Assembly: GCA_963766765.1 (NCBI GenBank)
Contig: CAVYBR010000014.1
Coordinates: 186,001-250,000 of the forward strand
DNA from: JACCQS01 sp963766765
Lineage (GTDB): Bacteria; Actinomycetota; Actinomycetes; Mycobacteriales; Geodermatophilaceae
Direction: 5' to 3'
Length of the DNA stretch: 64,000 nt
The notes below the pieces were generated by a model that saw only the letters and a list, made by a program, of their open reading frames with translations, made no database searches and was not told the DNA's origin. The position numbers and the translations under genes are program-made. Below, one piece after another: positions 9,905 to 18,640 of the stretch; the first letter of the stretch is position 1; every line of letters begins with the position of its first letter.

Positions 9905-10654
9905 GTGCAGGCCGACCCTGTCGCGCAGCTGCGGCTGCTCGACCTACAAGCTCTTGACTCGACGCTCGCACCGGCTCGAGCACCGGCGGACCACGCTGCC
10001 CGGAACTAGCTGCGCTCGAGGAAACCACGCGGCGACGGCCGAGCTGCAGGATCGCCGCGGGTCGGGTCGAGACCGAGCTCGCGTGACCTGCAGCCGAGAG
10101 CAGCGCGGCTGGAGAGCCGACGTGGAGACAGTGCGCGCACGGCAGGAGCGGGACCAGCGCGGCTGACGCCGGTGCGATCACCGAACGCGCGAGAACTGGA
10201 GTCGCTGCAGCACGAGATGGAGACGCTCGGCCCGGCGGCAATCCGATCTCGAGGATCAGGTCCTCGACCTCATGGAGCGGCGGAGGAGATGGAGGCCCGG
10301 CTCACCGGCTTGCAGAAGTCGCGCAACGACGCCGAGGCGGAGGTGCTGCGCCTGACCGAGGCCCGGGATGAGGCGCTGCACGGCATCGAGGCCGATCGTG
10401 GCGAGGCACTGGTACAACGGGCGGAGCGCGCCGAGGGCGTACCGGCGGATTTGCTGAAGCTCTACGACCGGATCCGCGGCGGCACGGGGGCTGGCGCGGG
10501 CGCGGCAGCATTGCGGGCCCGACGTTGTCAGGGATGCCACATGGATGTGTCGGGCACCGAGCTGTCTCATGCACGGACAGCACCGCCTGAGGAGGTCCTG
10601 CGCTGCGATGAATGCCGCCGGATCCTGGTGCGGGCCCCGGATTCTGGCCTGTGA
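9905..10654 (+). pseudogene. C4-type zinc-ribbon coiled-coil protein, N-terminal half riddled with indels
   Basis: Matches the actinobacterial zinc-ribbon protein (Rv2229c type, about 245 residues) found between a Nif3 gene and the RNase H/phosphatase gene. The GTG at 9905 begins VQADPVAQLRLLDLQALDSTLA. From about 9970 to 10280 the coiled-coil text (LEHRR, AALEETTRR, AELQDRRG, RELESLQHEMETL) appears only by switching frames several times; I count at least seven single-base slips. From about 10280 the frame is clean: MEARLTGLQKSRNDAEAEVL, then the ribbon cysteines CQGC and CDEC. Such proteins are thought to bind nucleic acid or act as chaperone-like scaffolds; role unproven. Confidence 0.75.
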
Positions 10655-10700
10655 GCGAGGAACGAGCGAGGAGCGCAGCGATCCGCCGGGCGGAGCACGG
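10651..10700. repeat. Short GAGCGAG-type intergenic repeat
   Basis: The gap between the zinc-ribbon and RNase H genes is a direct repetition of a GAGCGAG/GAGCGC theme (GAGCGAGGAACGAGCGAGG, then AGCGCAGCGAT). The words CTGTGAGCGAG occur both at the end of the zinc-ribbon gene and again at 10710, at the start of the next gene. Low-complexity GAGCGAG strings like this recur between genes in many actinobacteria. I see no promoter or stem-loop in it. Confidence 0.45.
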
Positions 10701-10711
10701 AAAATGATTCT

Positions 10712-11887
10712 GTGAGCGAGCCCACTGGGCCTTATCTGATCGTCGAGGCCGACGGTGGCGCCCGCGGAAACCCGGGCCCGGCCGGCTACGGCGCATTGGT
10801 CCGGGATCCGGTCACCGGCCAGGTGCTCGCCGAACGCGCGGAAGCGATCGGTCGCGCGACCAACAACGTTGCCGAATACCGCGGGCTGATCGCCGGACTG
10901 GAGGCTGCTGCGTCCTTCCACCCGTCACGGGTCGACGTCCGGATGGACTCCAAGCTCGTCGTGGAACAGATGTCGGGCCGATGGAAGATCAAGCACCCCG
11001 ACATGCAGCCCCTCGCCCTTCAGGCGCAGCGCCTGGCCCGGCAGCTGCCGGATGTGACCTACACCTGGATTCCGCGGGAGAAGAACGCCGCCGCCGACCG
11101 GCTGGCCAACCAGGCACTTGACGGCATCCCGATCGGCGAGTCGTACCCGGCGCTGAAGCGTCGGCGCGCGGCGACCCCCACCGAACCGGCTGCCGGTGCG
11201 AGTGCCCCGCGAACGATTGCGCACACCGCCGCGCCATCGGAACCGCCGCCCCTCGGTGGGCATCTGGCTGCCCCGACGCGGATGTATCTGTTGAGACATG
11301 GCCTGACTGCGCACACGCCGGAGCGGCGGTTCAGCGGGCGCAACGATCTGTCGCTGACCGAGGACGGGCGGGCCCAGATCGAGCGCGCGGCGGCTCGGTT
11401 GGCGGGGTACGGATCGATCACCGCGGTGCACAGTTCGCCGCTGGTACGTACCCGGGAAACTGCACAGATCGTGGGCGATGCGCTGCATCTGCCGATCGAT
11501 ATCGACGACGACCTCGTCGAACTGGATTTCGGTGACCTCGAGGGGCTGACCGCACACGAGGCACACTCGGCCTACTCCGACCAGCTTTCCGCGTTCCGCG
11601 ACTCACCCGACGTCGCTGCTCCGGGTGGGGAGAGCGTGTCTCGGGTCAAAGAGCGGATGGATCGATTCGTCGCTCGGATGTGCGCCGAACACGAAGGGCG
11701 TGATGTGGCAGTCGTCACTCACCTGATGCCGATCAAAGTGCTCCTGTGCCTGGCACTGGACGTAGCGTTGTCCACGGTGAATCGAATCTTTCTGGCACCG
11801 GCCAGCCTGTCGATCATCGAGTGGTCCGCCGATGGCAGCGGCATCGTCATGCTCGTGAACGACACGACACATTGGGAGGGCGGATGA
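10712..11887 (+). CDS. Bifunctional ribonuclease H / histidine (acid) phosphatase
   Basis: 391 residues in two domains, like mycobacterial Rv2228c. Residues 8-137 form an RNase HI fold that cleaves RNA in RNA:DNA hybrids; D14, E55, D79 and D129 (NAAADRLANQ) are the likely metal-binding acids. A Pro/Ala linker (about 155-188) leads to a phosphoglycerate-mutase-like phosphatase at 190-391, with the phospho-histidine motif LRHG (R195-H196), the SPLVRTRETA box and the second histidine in VVTHLMP. In actinobacteria the C-terminal half has been linked to alpha-ribazole phosphatase (CobC-like) activity. GTG start at 10712. It is coupled to nadA by a 4-base ATGA overlap. Confidence 0.93.
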   Translation: MSEPTGPYLIVEADGGARGNPGPAGYGALVRDPVTGQVLAERAEAIGRATNNVAEYRGLIAGLEAAASFHPSRVDVRMDSKLVVEQMSGRWKIKHPDMQPLALQAQRLARQLPDVTYTWIPREKNAAADRLANQALDGIPIGESYPALKRRRAATPTEPAAGASAPRTIAHTAAPSEPPPLGGHLAAPTRMYLLRHGLTAHTPERRFSGRNDLSLTEDGRAQIERAAARLAGYGSITAVHSSPLVRTRETAQIVGDALHLPIDIDDDLVELDFGDLEGLTAHEAHSAYSDQLSAFRDSPDVAAPGGESVSRVKERMDRFVARMCAEHEGRDVAVVTHLMPIKVLLCLALDVALSTVNRIFLAPASLSIIEWSADGSGIVMLVNDTTHWEGG

Positions 11888-12894
11888 CCTCGACGCTGAC
11901 CTCCGACGAGGCGCGGATGAGCCCGGCCGATTATGCGTCGTGGGCCGCTGAAGTTCGGGCTTTGGCCGAACTGCGAGACGCAGTCATCCTCGCGCACAAC
12001 TACCAGGTTCCCGACATCCAGGATGTCGCGCATTACACCGGCGACTCGCTGTACCTGTCCCGGATCGCCGCGCAGACCGATGCCGCAGTGATCGTGTTCT
12101 GCGGGGTGCACTTCATGGCCGAGACCGCGAAGATCCTCTCGCCGGACAAACGGGTCCTGTTGCCCGACCATGCCGCCGGGTGTTCGTTGGCGGACAGCAT
12201 CAACGCTGACCAGCTCCGGGCCTGGAAGGCCGAGCATCCGGGGGCGGTCGTCGTTTCCTACGTCAACACGACGGCTGCGGTGAAGGCCGAGACCGACATC
12301 TGTTGCACTTCGTCCAATGCCGCGGATGTCATCCGTTCGATTCCCGAGAACACCGAGATCCTGTTCTGTCCCGACCAGTTTCTGGGCGCCCACGTGAAGC
12401 GCGTCACCGGTCGGGACAACATCCACATATGGGCGGGGGAGTGCCATGTCCATGCTGGCATCAGCCCGGCAGACGTTCGGGCGAAGGTGGCCGCTCATCC
12501 CGACGCCGACATTCTCGTCCACCCCGAATGTGGCTGCACCACATCGGTTCTGGACCTGATGTCCGCGGGCGACCTTCCCGCTGAGCGCACTCGGGTGCTG
12601 TCGACGGGCGGGATGGTCGAGGCAGCGGCGAACACTCGCTCGCGTCAGGTCCTCGTGGCCACCGAGACCGGGATCCTGCACCAACTCCGCGGGCTGAACG
12701 ACAAGACCGAGTTCCTCGCGATGAACGAGCGGGCAACCTGCCGGTACATGAAGATGATCACGCCGGCGAAGCTGCTGGCGACGCTGCGCGACGACACCGG
12801 TGATATCGACGTACCGACCGATATCGCCACGAAGGCGCGAGCAGCTGTGGAGCGGATGATCGCAATCGGCTCGCCCTCGCGCGGCGGCGAATAG
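11884..12894 (+). CDS. nadA: Quinolinate synthase NadA
   Basis: 336 residues from the ATG at 11884, which overlaps the preceding stop as ATGA. NadA condenses iminoaspartate with dihydroxyacetone phosphate to quinolinate in NAD biosynthesis and carries an oxygen-sensitive 4Fe-4S cluster. The three ligand cysteines expected for the family are C100 (HAAGCS), C187 (AGECHVH) and C286 (RATCRYMK). The repeated three-domain fold shows VILAHNYQVPDIQDVAHYTG, VSYVNTTAAVKAETD and VHPECGCTTSV. nadB and nadC, usual partners, are not in the window; the downstream NAD synthetase gene lies 10 kb away. Confidence 0.96.
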   Translation: MTSTLTSDEARMSPADYASWAAEVRALAELRDAVILAHNYQVPDIQDVAHYTGDSLYLSRIAAQTDAAVIVFCGVHFMAETAKILSPDKRVLLPDHAAGCSLADSINADQLRAWKAEHPGAVVVSYVNTTAAVKAETDICCTSSNAADVIRSIPENTEILFCPDQFLGAHVKRVTGRDNIHIWAGECHVHAGISPADVRAKVAAHPDADILVHPECGCTTSVLDLMSAGDLPAERTRVLSTGGMVEAAANTRSRQVLVATETGILHQLRGLNDKTEFLAMNERATCRYMKMITPAKLLATLRDDTGDIDVPTDIATKARAAVERMIAIGSPSRGGE

Positions 12895-12966
12895 CGCCAA
12901 TTTGTTCTGCGGGGAAGGACGCCTTCTACCAATGGTCCGACAGCTGGCGTTCTTCACTCGGAAGGA

Positions 12967-14217
12967 TCAGCCGAAGAGGCGCCAGGACAGCCAGAGCGCG
13001 GTGGTTGCCGCGACCACGGTCGCCGGCACGGTGAGCATTCCGACGACGGTGAATCGCCAGGCATTAGGTGCCTCGCCGGACGGGACGAGGACCCGGCGCC
13101 AGAGCAGATTTGCCAACGACCCGACGTAGGTGAGGTTCGAGCCCACGTTGACGCCGACGAGCACGGCAAGAATCGCCGGGGTCCCCAACAGCGCGGCGGG
13201 CGGGACCAATGCCAGTGCGGCCGGAAGGTTGTTGACCAAGTTCGCCAGAACGGCGGCGATCCCGGCGATGCCCAACATGGCGGCGAGACTCGAACCTTGG
13301 GGGAGGAGCGCGGAGATCAGGTCTTGCAGTCCGCTTTCCTGGATTCCGCGTACGAGGACCGCCAGCCCGAAGACGAACAAGGCGAAGGCCAGGTTTGCCG
13401 ACTCGATGATGTCGTTCACATTGCTGGTCCGCGCGATCAGGCGTCTGATCGCCAGGATCGCGGCACCGGCGGCGGCCGGCCACACCGGCGCGACGCCGAT
13501 CAGCGAGCCGACCGCGAAGCCGGCGACGGTCAATGTCACGACGGCCAGGGCAACCCGCGGAGTCGGCGGTCGATCAGCGACCGGGTGGGCCGAATGGTCG
13601 GTTAGTTCGGCGCCGAAGATCCGGCGCAACAGCGCGTACTCGACAACGATGACGACAATCCACGGCAGCGCCATCAGTCCGGTGAAGGCAAGGAATGACA
13701 GTCCGGTCGCGCTGAAGGCCAACAGGTTCGTCAGGTTGCTGACCGGCATCAGCAGCGAAGCTGAGTTGGCCAGGTGGCCGCAGGCAAAGGCGTGCGGCCG
13801 AGCAGGGACTTGCATCCGGCGCACCGTTGCAAGGACGACGGGGGTGAGCAGCACCACGGTGGCAGCGAGGCTGAAGACGGCGGTTGTGATCGAGGCGAGG
13901 ATGAATACCCGCTGGAACATCGCAATCCGCGATCGACCCGCGCTACGTGCGAGCACTGCTGCGGCCCAGGTGAACAATCCTTCCGCGTCGGCGAGATGGC
14001 TCAGAATCAGCAGCACACAGAGGAAGCCGACGGTCGGCAGGATGTCGTAGACCTCGTCCGACGCCGGGCTCCCGCCGACCGCTCCCACGAAGACCGCGAA
14101 CGAAGCGCCGAGCACGGAGACCAGGGCTGTGGCCGTTGCACTGCGACCCTGAATGGCGACGACGAGCGAGAGGACCAGCAACGGAACGGTGACCGCCAAC
14201 GCCGCCAGGTCAGCCAC
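12967..14217 (-). CDS. SLC13/ArsB-NhaD-type ion transporter
   Basis: 416 residues with about ten to eleven hydrophobic helices and the internal two-fold repeat of the ion-transporter superfamily, including ACGHLANSASLLMPVSNLTN in the first half and ANLVNNLPAALAL with GVNVGSNLTYVGSLAN in the second. These Asn-rich re-entrant motifs are characteristic of ArsB, NhaD and SLC13-like permeases. Substrate could be arsenite, dicarboxylate or another anion; no ars genes are nearby, so arsenite is not favoured. The gene stands alone, convergent with nadA and divergent from rnpB. Confidence 0.82.
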   Translation of the reverse strand: MADLAALAVTVPLLVLSLVVAIQGRSATATALVSVLGASFAVFVGAVGGSPASDEVYDILPTVGFLCVLLILSHLADAEGLFTWAAAVLARSAGRSRIAMFQRVFILASITTAVFSLAATVVLLTPVVLATVRRMQVPARPHAFACGHLANSASLLMPVSNLTNLLAFSATGLSFLAFTGLMALPWIVVIVVEYALLRRIFGAELTDHSAHPVADRPPTPRVALAVVTLTVAGFAVGSLIGVAPVWPAAAGAAILAIRRLIARTSNVNDIIESANLAFALFVFGLAVLVRGIQESGLQDLISALLPQGSSLAAMLGIAGIAAVLANLVNNLPAALALVPPAALLGTPAILAVLVGVNVGSNLTYVGSLANLLWRRVLVPSGEAPNAWRFTVVGMLTVPATVVAATTALWLSWRLFG

Positions 14218-14311
14218 GCCGCGAGCCTACGGACCCTCCCGTACGGCGGGGCGGGCCCGCGTGCGGAACGCTCGGTGCGAATGGTTGGACGCGTGGGTCC
14301 CGCGGTCCAAC

Positions 14312-14317
14312 TACAAT
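14312..14317 (+). promoter_or_regulatory. Probable -10 element of rnpB
   Basis: TACAAT resembles a sigma-70 -10 box. It lies 13 bases before the first paired base of RNase P RNA. TTGGAC at 14285-14290 resembles a -35 box, but its 21-base spacing is too long, so the -35 is uncertain. Confidence 0.5.
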
Positions 14318-14330
14318 GCGGTCACGACGG

Positions 14331-14734
14331 ACGAGTCGGCTGGGCGGTCGCGGTCACGGCAACGTGATCGAGGAACGTCCGGGCTCCAAAGGGCAGGGTG
14401 GTTGCTAACGGCAACCCGGGGTGACCCGCGGGAAAGTGCCACAGAAAACAGACCGCCGATCGGCTTCGGCCGTTCGGCAAGGGTGAAACGGTGGTGTAAG
14501 AGACCACCAGCGTCCCGGGTGACCGGGACGGCTCGGTAAACCCCACCCGGTGCAAGGTCGAAAGGGTCGCGCTGCTTCGGCGGTGCGACCTGCGCAGGCG
14601 TTCGAGGGCTGCCCGCCCGAGCCTGCGGGTGGACCGCACGAGCCTGTCGGCAACGGCAGGTCGAGATGGATGATCGCCCATCGGGATCGCCGCAAGGCGC
14701 CCGTGGACAGAACCCGGCGTACAGGCCGACTCGT
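14331..14734 (+). ncRNA. rnpB: RNase P RNA (catalytic RNA subunit), bacterial type A
   Basis: The ribozyme that matures tRNA 5' ends. The closing P1 helix is exact: ACGAGTCGGC (14331-14340) pairs with GCCGACTCGT (14725-14734). Conserved blocks in order are GAGGAACGTCCGGGCTCC (the actinobacterial form of the first conserved region), CCACAGAAAACAGACCGCC, GGGTGAAACGGTGGTGTAAG, GAGACCACCAGC, GGTAAACCCC, AGATGGATGATCGCC, and ACAGAACCCGGCGTACAGGC. The total of 404 bases suits an actinobacterial type A RNA. The several frames crossing it on both strands are not genes. Confidence 0.97.
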
Positions 14735-14757
14735 CCGCCGTCCGGCCTGACGCGCCG

Positions 14758-15489
14758 CTACGGGCTTGCCTCCAGCACCACCCGCCCGCTGTCCAGCCAG
14801 CGGACCTCGATGCGGTCGATCTCCTCGATCCTCAGGGCTGTCGTCGCGGTGGGCGACACGCTGCTTCCCGGTTCGGCTGCCCAGGTGGCCTGCTCGGTCG
14901 CGTTGCCTTCTCGGTCGATCACGTACAGCCCGTAGAGCGCGGTCTCCAGCATCGGACGGCTGTCGAAGTACGCCGCATACGAGCACTCCAGCTCGATCGT
15001 CGTGCCCCATGGCTGTTCGGTCAGGATCGCTTCCGCAGTGATCGGACTAGGAGAGGGCTGGGCCATCGTGAGGTGACGGCTTTCGCCGCTCGAACCGCTC
15101 AACCCAAACGCCAGGATGAACACCAGAACCGCGGCCGCGACGGCCGCCAGGCCACTCGCGACCCAGGTGATGGTCCGTGCGCGAGCCCGCGATTGCGATC
15201 GTCGAGCGGCACGAACGAGGTCAGGCAAGAGGTTCGGGGGCATCGGCGGGAGCTGAGCGGGGCTGCCATCACGCGCTTCCGATGCGGGGTCAACCTCGAG
15301 CAGAGCCATTGCTCGCTCATGAGGTACGGCGCGGAGGACGCCGGAGATTCCAGCCAGCTCCGCGACATCGGACGAGCACGCCGAGCACGTACTCAGATGC
15401 TCCTCGTACTCATGGCGCTCGCTCGGGGACAGCGATCCGAGGACGTAGGCTGCGTCCCAGTCGCGATAGGTGTCGGGTCCTGTCGTCAC
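14758..15489 (-). CDS. Zinc-binding anti-sigma factor (ZAS, RskA-like), single-pass membrane
   Basis: 243 residues starting at a GTG (15489) that overlaps the sigma gene's stop as GTGA. The N-terminal ZAS domain has H31-x3-C35-x2-C38 (HLSTCSAC), which would bind zinc and hold the sigma factor. A Pro-rich linker leads to a membrane helix at about 107-130 (WVASGLAAVAAAVLVFILAF) and an extracytoplasmic RskA-like domain, ending in a strand-rich part (ALYGLYVIDREGNATEQATW). The arrangement fits release of the sigma factor after proteolysis or zinc-site oxidation; the signal is unknown. Confidence 0.93.
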   Translation of the reverse strand: MTTGPDTYRDWDAAYVLGSLSPSERHEYEEHLSTCSACSSDVAELAGISGVLRAVPHERAMALLEVDPASEARDGSPAQLPPMPPNLLPDLVRAARRSQSRARARTITWVASGLAAVAAAVLVFILAFGLSGSSGESRHLTMAQPSPSPITAEAILTEQPWGTTIELECSYAAYFDSRPMLETALYGLYVIDREGNATEQATWAAEPGSSVSPTATTALRIEEIDRIEVRWLDSGRVVLEASP

Positions 15490-15995
15490 GCTGTGGTCAC
15501 CCCCCGTTCCTGCAATGCAAGGCGCAGCGCGCGCAACCCGTAATGCAGTCGCGACTTGATCGTCCCCGGCGGTACTCCCAACTCGGTCGCGATGTCGGCT
15601 ATCGAGCGTCGACCGTAATACGCATGCACGATCACGGTCCGGTGCTCGAGCGAGAGCTGAGCGAGAGCCGCGGTGATCAGCCACGAGTCCAACGCGGCAT
15701 CCATCTCATCGGCTCTGGGTCGATCCGGCAGGTCATCGCTGGTCAACTCGCGACGGGACCGCGCGCTGCGCCGCTCGTCAATGACCAGGTTTCGCACGAC
15801 CGTGAAAAGCCATGCCCGGGCGGCTGACTCGTCCAACTCGAGGATCTCCGGCCGCATCCATGCCCGAAGGAGGGCCTCCTGTACGACATCCTCGGCCAGT
15901 TGCGCCTGCTGGGTCAGTCCCACTGCGAACCGCCACAGGGCAGGCGCGTGCTGGTCGTGCAACGCACGCAACAGGTCGGACTGTGCAGACTGCAT
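15486..15995 (-). CDS. ECF-type RNA polymerase sigma factor
   Basis: 169 residues from the ATG at 15995, which has AGGAGCG seven bases upstream; the longer frame to 16088 lacks such a site. Region 2 shows DVVQEALLRAW and AWLFTVVRNLVIDERR (core binding and -10 recognition). Region 4 shows LSLEHRTVIVHAYYGRRS followed by the helix-turn-helix IADIATELGVPPGTIKSRLHYGL (-35 recognition). The sequence resembles the SigK/SigL-like groups that work with RskA-type anti-sigma factors. It is translationally coupled to that anti-sigma gene. The regulon is unknown. Confidence 0.94.
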   Translation of the reverse strand: MQSAQSDLLRALHDQHAPALWRFAVGLTQQAQLAEDVVQEALLRAWMRPEILELDESAARAWLFTVVRNLVIDERRSARSRRELTSDDLPDRPRADEMDAALDSWLITAALAQLSLEHRTVIVHAYYGRRSIADIATELGVPPGTIKSRLHYGLRALRLALQERGVTTA

Positions 15996-16089
15996 CGATT
16001 CGCTCCTGTCCCCGCGCCATGTGCCGGCGCCGCGAGACGCACTTCGGTGGACGTTCTCATGATCAGCCGTCCGCCTCGCCACGTCCACA

Positions 16090-16902
16090 TCAACGCCGCG
16101 GCCGGGGGACCGAACCGAGTCGTGGCGAGACTGCGGGGGTGCTCAGGACGAGGGTGGCGCCGTGGGAGAGGGCAGCGAAAATCTCCGAGACGGCAATCTC
16201 AGATGCGGTGTCGAGTGTGTGCGCCACGCGCATTCCGGCCCGGCTGCCGCGCGAGCCAGGCCCCGTGAGCAGGGCCCTGCAGAGATCGGCGTGAGTCACA
16301 GGCACCGCGTTCGGCCGACCCGTCGTACCGGACGCGAAGATGACGACCGCCGTGCCCGGTTGGCCCTCGCTCTCGCTCCACAGCGGTATCGAGCCGTCGT
16401 ACTTGAGCGCATCGAGCGCCAACGCATCGAGCGCGATCACGGCCTGTCCTTTCGCGCGGGGGATCCGGCCGACGTGCTCAGCCAAGGTGAGGACGACGTG
16501 GATCCGCGCATGCGTCACGATGTGGCCGAGGTGCTGTGAGGACGTTCTGCGGGCGTCCTGCGGGACATAGGCAGCGCCGATCTTCAGAGTCGCCAGCATC
16601 CCGACGATCATCGGCACCGACTGACGCAGGAACAGCCCGACCCGATCTCCGGCGCGAACGCGATGCACTCTCAGCAGGGAGGCGAGACAGTTCGCCCGCC
16701 GGTCTAGTTCGGCATAGGTGACCTGCTCGGCGCCCTGCACCACTGCGATCGCGTCCGGGGTGCGCTGAGCCCACTCCTCGAATGCAGCCTGGATCCGGTC
16801 GTGGCTCGGGGCCGTGGTCCGATCCATCCCGAATTGCCAGAGCAGTGGCCGGTCCGTTGCCGGCAGCCTGTCCAGCCCCGTCGCAATCGCAAGATTTGTC
16901 AT
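16090..16902 (-). pseudogene. Truncated NRPS-type adenylation domain
   Basis: 270 residues from the ATG at 16902 that cover only the first half of an amino-acid adenylation domain of about 500 residues. Core motif A1 (VTYAELDRRAN), A2 (LKIGAAYVPQD), the P-loop A3 region (FASGTTGRPNAVPVTH) and the start of A4 (HTLDTASEIAVSEI) are present. The P-loop lysine of the usual G-x-P-K-G is Asn here. Motifs A5-A10, a carrier domain and a condensation domain are absent, and the reading stops soon after GATLVLS with no continuation in the next kilobase. It cannot make an aminoacyl adenylate; most likely a remnant, less likely an inactive binding domain. It lies just upstream of the sigma gene. Confidence 0.7.
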
Positions 16903-17007
16903 CCTTGATCGCTCCAGTGGTCCCTCGCTCGGCGGAACTGTCGAGCTACTGCCCCCACAAACGAGATGGCGCAGGCTGCGGTTCAATGCGCTCGGAGGCG
17001 AAGCTGA

Positions 17008-17490
17008 GTGGGAGAACTCCCGATCGACCCGGACGTCGACCTGCACGACCCGGCGCAGCGCGGTCAGCGAGTGTGGGATCTGGCGCTGTTGGCAGCAATC
17101 GCTGCGGGCGGCGTGCTCGGTGCCGAGGCACGGTACGGGCTGTCGGTGTGGTGGCACAACGAGCCGGATCAGTGGCCAGGTGCCACATTCGCGATCAACG
17201 TCAGCGGCTCGCTACTGCTGGGTGCTCTCATGGTGATCCTGACCGAACTTCGGTCCGCCCCACGGCTACTGCGACCCTTTCTCGGGGTCGGCGTTCTGGG
17301 CGGATTCACCACCTTCTCCACGGCAATGATTGACGTGCACCACCTCCTCGCGGCCGGCCGCCCCGTGGCGGCCCTGGCCTATCTGTTCGCCAGCGCGGCG
17401 GCGGCGCTGGTCGCAGCCGCGGCAGGTGCGGCGCTGGCTCGCTGTGCCGCCATCGCTTGGGCGGCTCGACGATCGCGAGGCAGCACGTGA
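17008..17490 (+). CDS. crcB: Fluoride channel CrcB/Fluc, first subunit
   Basis: 160-residue membrane protein exporting fluoride. Typical motifs are AAGGVLGAEARY, FAINVSGSLLLGAL with the pore Asn, and LGGFTTFSTAMID with the Phe-Thr-Thr-Phe-Ser-Thr core. Four helices; the N-terminal 25 residues are hydrophilic and longer than usual. Start is GTG at 17008. It overlaps the next gene by one base (TGATG). Two adjacent crcB genes normally encode a heterodimer, in which dual-topology subunits are replaced by two oppositely oriented ones. I looked for a fluoride riboswitch in the short leader and could not support one. Confidence 0.93.
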   Translation: MGELPIDPDVDLHDPAQRGQRVWDLALLAAIAAGGVLGAEARYGLSVWWHNEPDQWPGATFAINVSGSLLLGALMVILTELRSAPRLLRPFLGVGVLGGFTTFSTAMIDVHHLLAAGRPVAALAYLFASAAAALVAAAAGAALARCAAIAWAARRSRGST

Positions 17491-17852
17491 TGTGGCTCTG
17501 GGTGGGGCTGGGAGCCGCTCTTGGCGCACCCGCGCGGTATCTCACTGACCGACTTGTGCAGACCCGCTACGACGGGGTCTTTCCTTGGGGCACGGTGCTG
17601 GTCAACGTGGTCGGCTCTTTCGTGCTGGGGGTTGTCATCGGTGCGGCGCAGGTGGTGGCGCCCGCTGTTGCAGCAGCGGTGGGGGTCGGCTTCTGTGGCG
17701 CCCTCACCACCTACAGCACCTTCAGCTACGAGACGCTTCGGCTGCTCGAGAAGCGAGCCGGCTGGTTCGCCATGGCGAATCTGATCGTCGCTCTCAGCGC
17801 TGGATTCGCTGCTGCCGGTTTGGGATTGAGCGTGGGGGAATGGCTGAGCTGA
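17490..17852 (+). CDS. crcB: Fluoride channel CrcB/Fluc, second subunit
   Basis: 120 residues with GAALGAPARYLTDR, VNVVGSFVLGVVIG and GFCGALTTYSTFSYET, the same three core motifs as its upstream partner. The ATG at 17490 overlaps the partner's stop; an in-frame GTG at 17487 is also possible. Together the two proteins should form the dimeric channel that lets fluoride leave the cytoplasm. The gene ends 10 bases from the end of a convergent GAF-ANTAR gene. Confidence 0.93.
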   Translation: MWLWVGLGAALGAPARYLTDRLVQTRYDGVFPWGTVLVNVVGSFVLGVVIGAAQVVAPAVAAAVGVGFCGALTTYSTFSYETLRLLEKRAGWFAMANLIVALSAGFAAAGLGLSVGEWLS

Positions 17853-17861
17853 CTGCGATGG

Positions 17862-18614
17862 TTACGGGGTGGGCGGAACCGATGACAGTTTCGGAGTCGG
17901 ATGCGTGGCATCGGCGAAGGAGCCGTCGATGACCCGTCCGGCCACGTCGCTGAGCTTCTCCCCGTGCTTGCGGGCATAGTCGCGAAGCAGTTGAAAGGCC
18001 TCACTCATCTGAAGGCCGGTGCGCTCGGCGATCATGCCCTTCGCCTGCTCCAGGACGATCCGGCTGTTCAGAGCGGTCTGTAGTTGCTCAGCGAGCGTGT
18101 CGCGAGCGGTGACCGCCCGTTCCTGGAGCAGGCCGACGGTCGCGACGTCAGCAAGTGCTTGAGCCAGGCGCGCGTCGGACTCGGACAGCACCCCAGGTGA
18201 GGTACGGAACAGGTTGAGCGCACCGATGACATCGTTGCGCAAACGCATGGGTATGGCCTGGGCAGCGTGGAATCCCAGTTGCTCCAGCCGGGTCGTGAAG
18301 GCGGGCCATGAAGCGCGCATCGATGCGAGGTCGGCAAGTGCCACCGGCTCGCCGGTCCTGAAGCAGTCCAGGCAGGGCCCTTCATTGTTCTGGTGCTCGA
18401 AGAGTTCGATCAACCGGGCTTCTTCTACCGACGAGGCAACCGGATGGAGCCCGCCCCGCTGATCGCCGAGCATGATGCCGGCTGCATCGGCATCGAGCAG
18501 CTCCACGCTGCGGTCAGCAAGGATGTGCAGGAAGTCGATGACGTCGAAGTCTGCGACCAGTGTGTCTGCCAGTTCGACGAACGTTTCAGCGATGCGGTCT
18601 TCTCGGGTTGGCAC
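17862..18614 (-). CDS. GAF-ANTAR transcription antitermination regulator (downstream copy)
   Basis: 250 residues from a GTG at 18614 preceded by AAGGGGG; GTG at 18638 would add eight residues. Residues about 10-160 form a GAF sensor domain (VELLDADAAGIMLGD, NNEGPCLDCFRTGEPV, AAQAIPMRLRNDVIGALNLF). The C-terminus is an ANTAR RNA-binding domain (IVLEQAKGMIAERTGLQMSEAF...LLRDYARKHGEKL) that binds paired hexaloop hairpins in nascent RNA to prevent termination. It follows its paralogue by 26 bases in a two-gene operon. Targets and ligand are unknown. Confidence 0.9.
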   Translation of the reverse strand: MPTREDRIAETFVELADTLVADFDVIDFLHILADRSVELLDADAAGIMLGDQRGGLHPVASSVEEARLIELFEHQNNEGPCLDCFRTGEPVALADLASMRASWPAFTTRLEQLGFHAAQAIPMRLRNDVIGALNLFRTSPGVLSESDARLAQALADVATVGLLQERAVTARDTLAEQLQTALNSRIVLEQAKGMIAERTGLQMSEAFQLLRDYARKHGEKLSDVAGRVIDGSFADATHPTPKLSSVPPTP

Positions 18615-18640
18615 GTTGTCCCCCTTCTGCGTGTCCACGG

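Noticed and set aside
14331..14734. Several open frames on both strands
   Set aside because: The bases fold as RNase P RNA with exact P1 pairing and all conserved blocks.
16903..17007. Fluoride riboswitch before crcB
   Set aside because: The short leader shows no recognisable crcB-motif pseudoknot, and the region also has to hold the promoters of two divergent genes.
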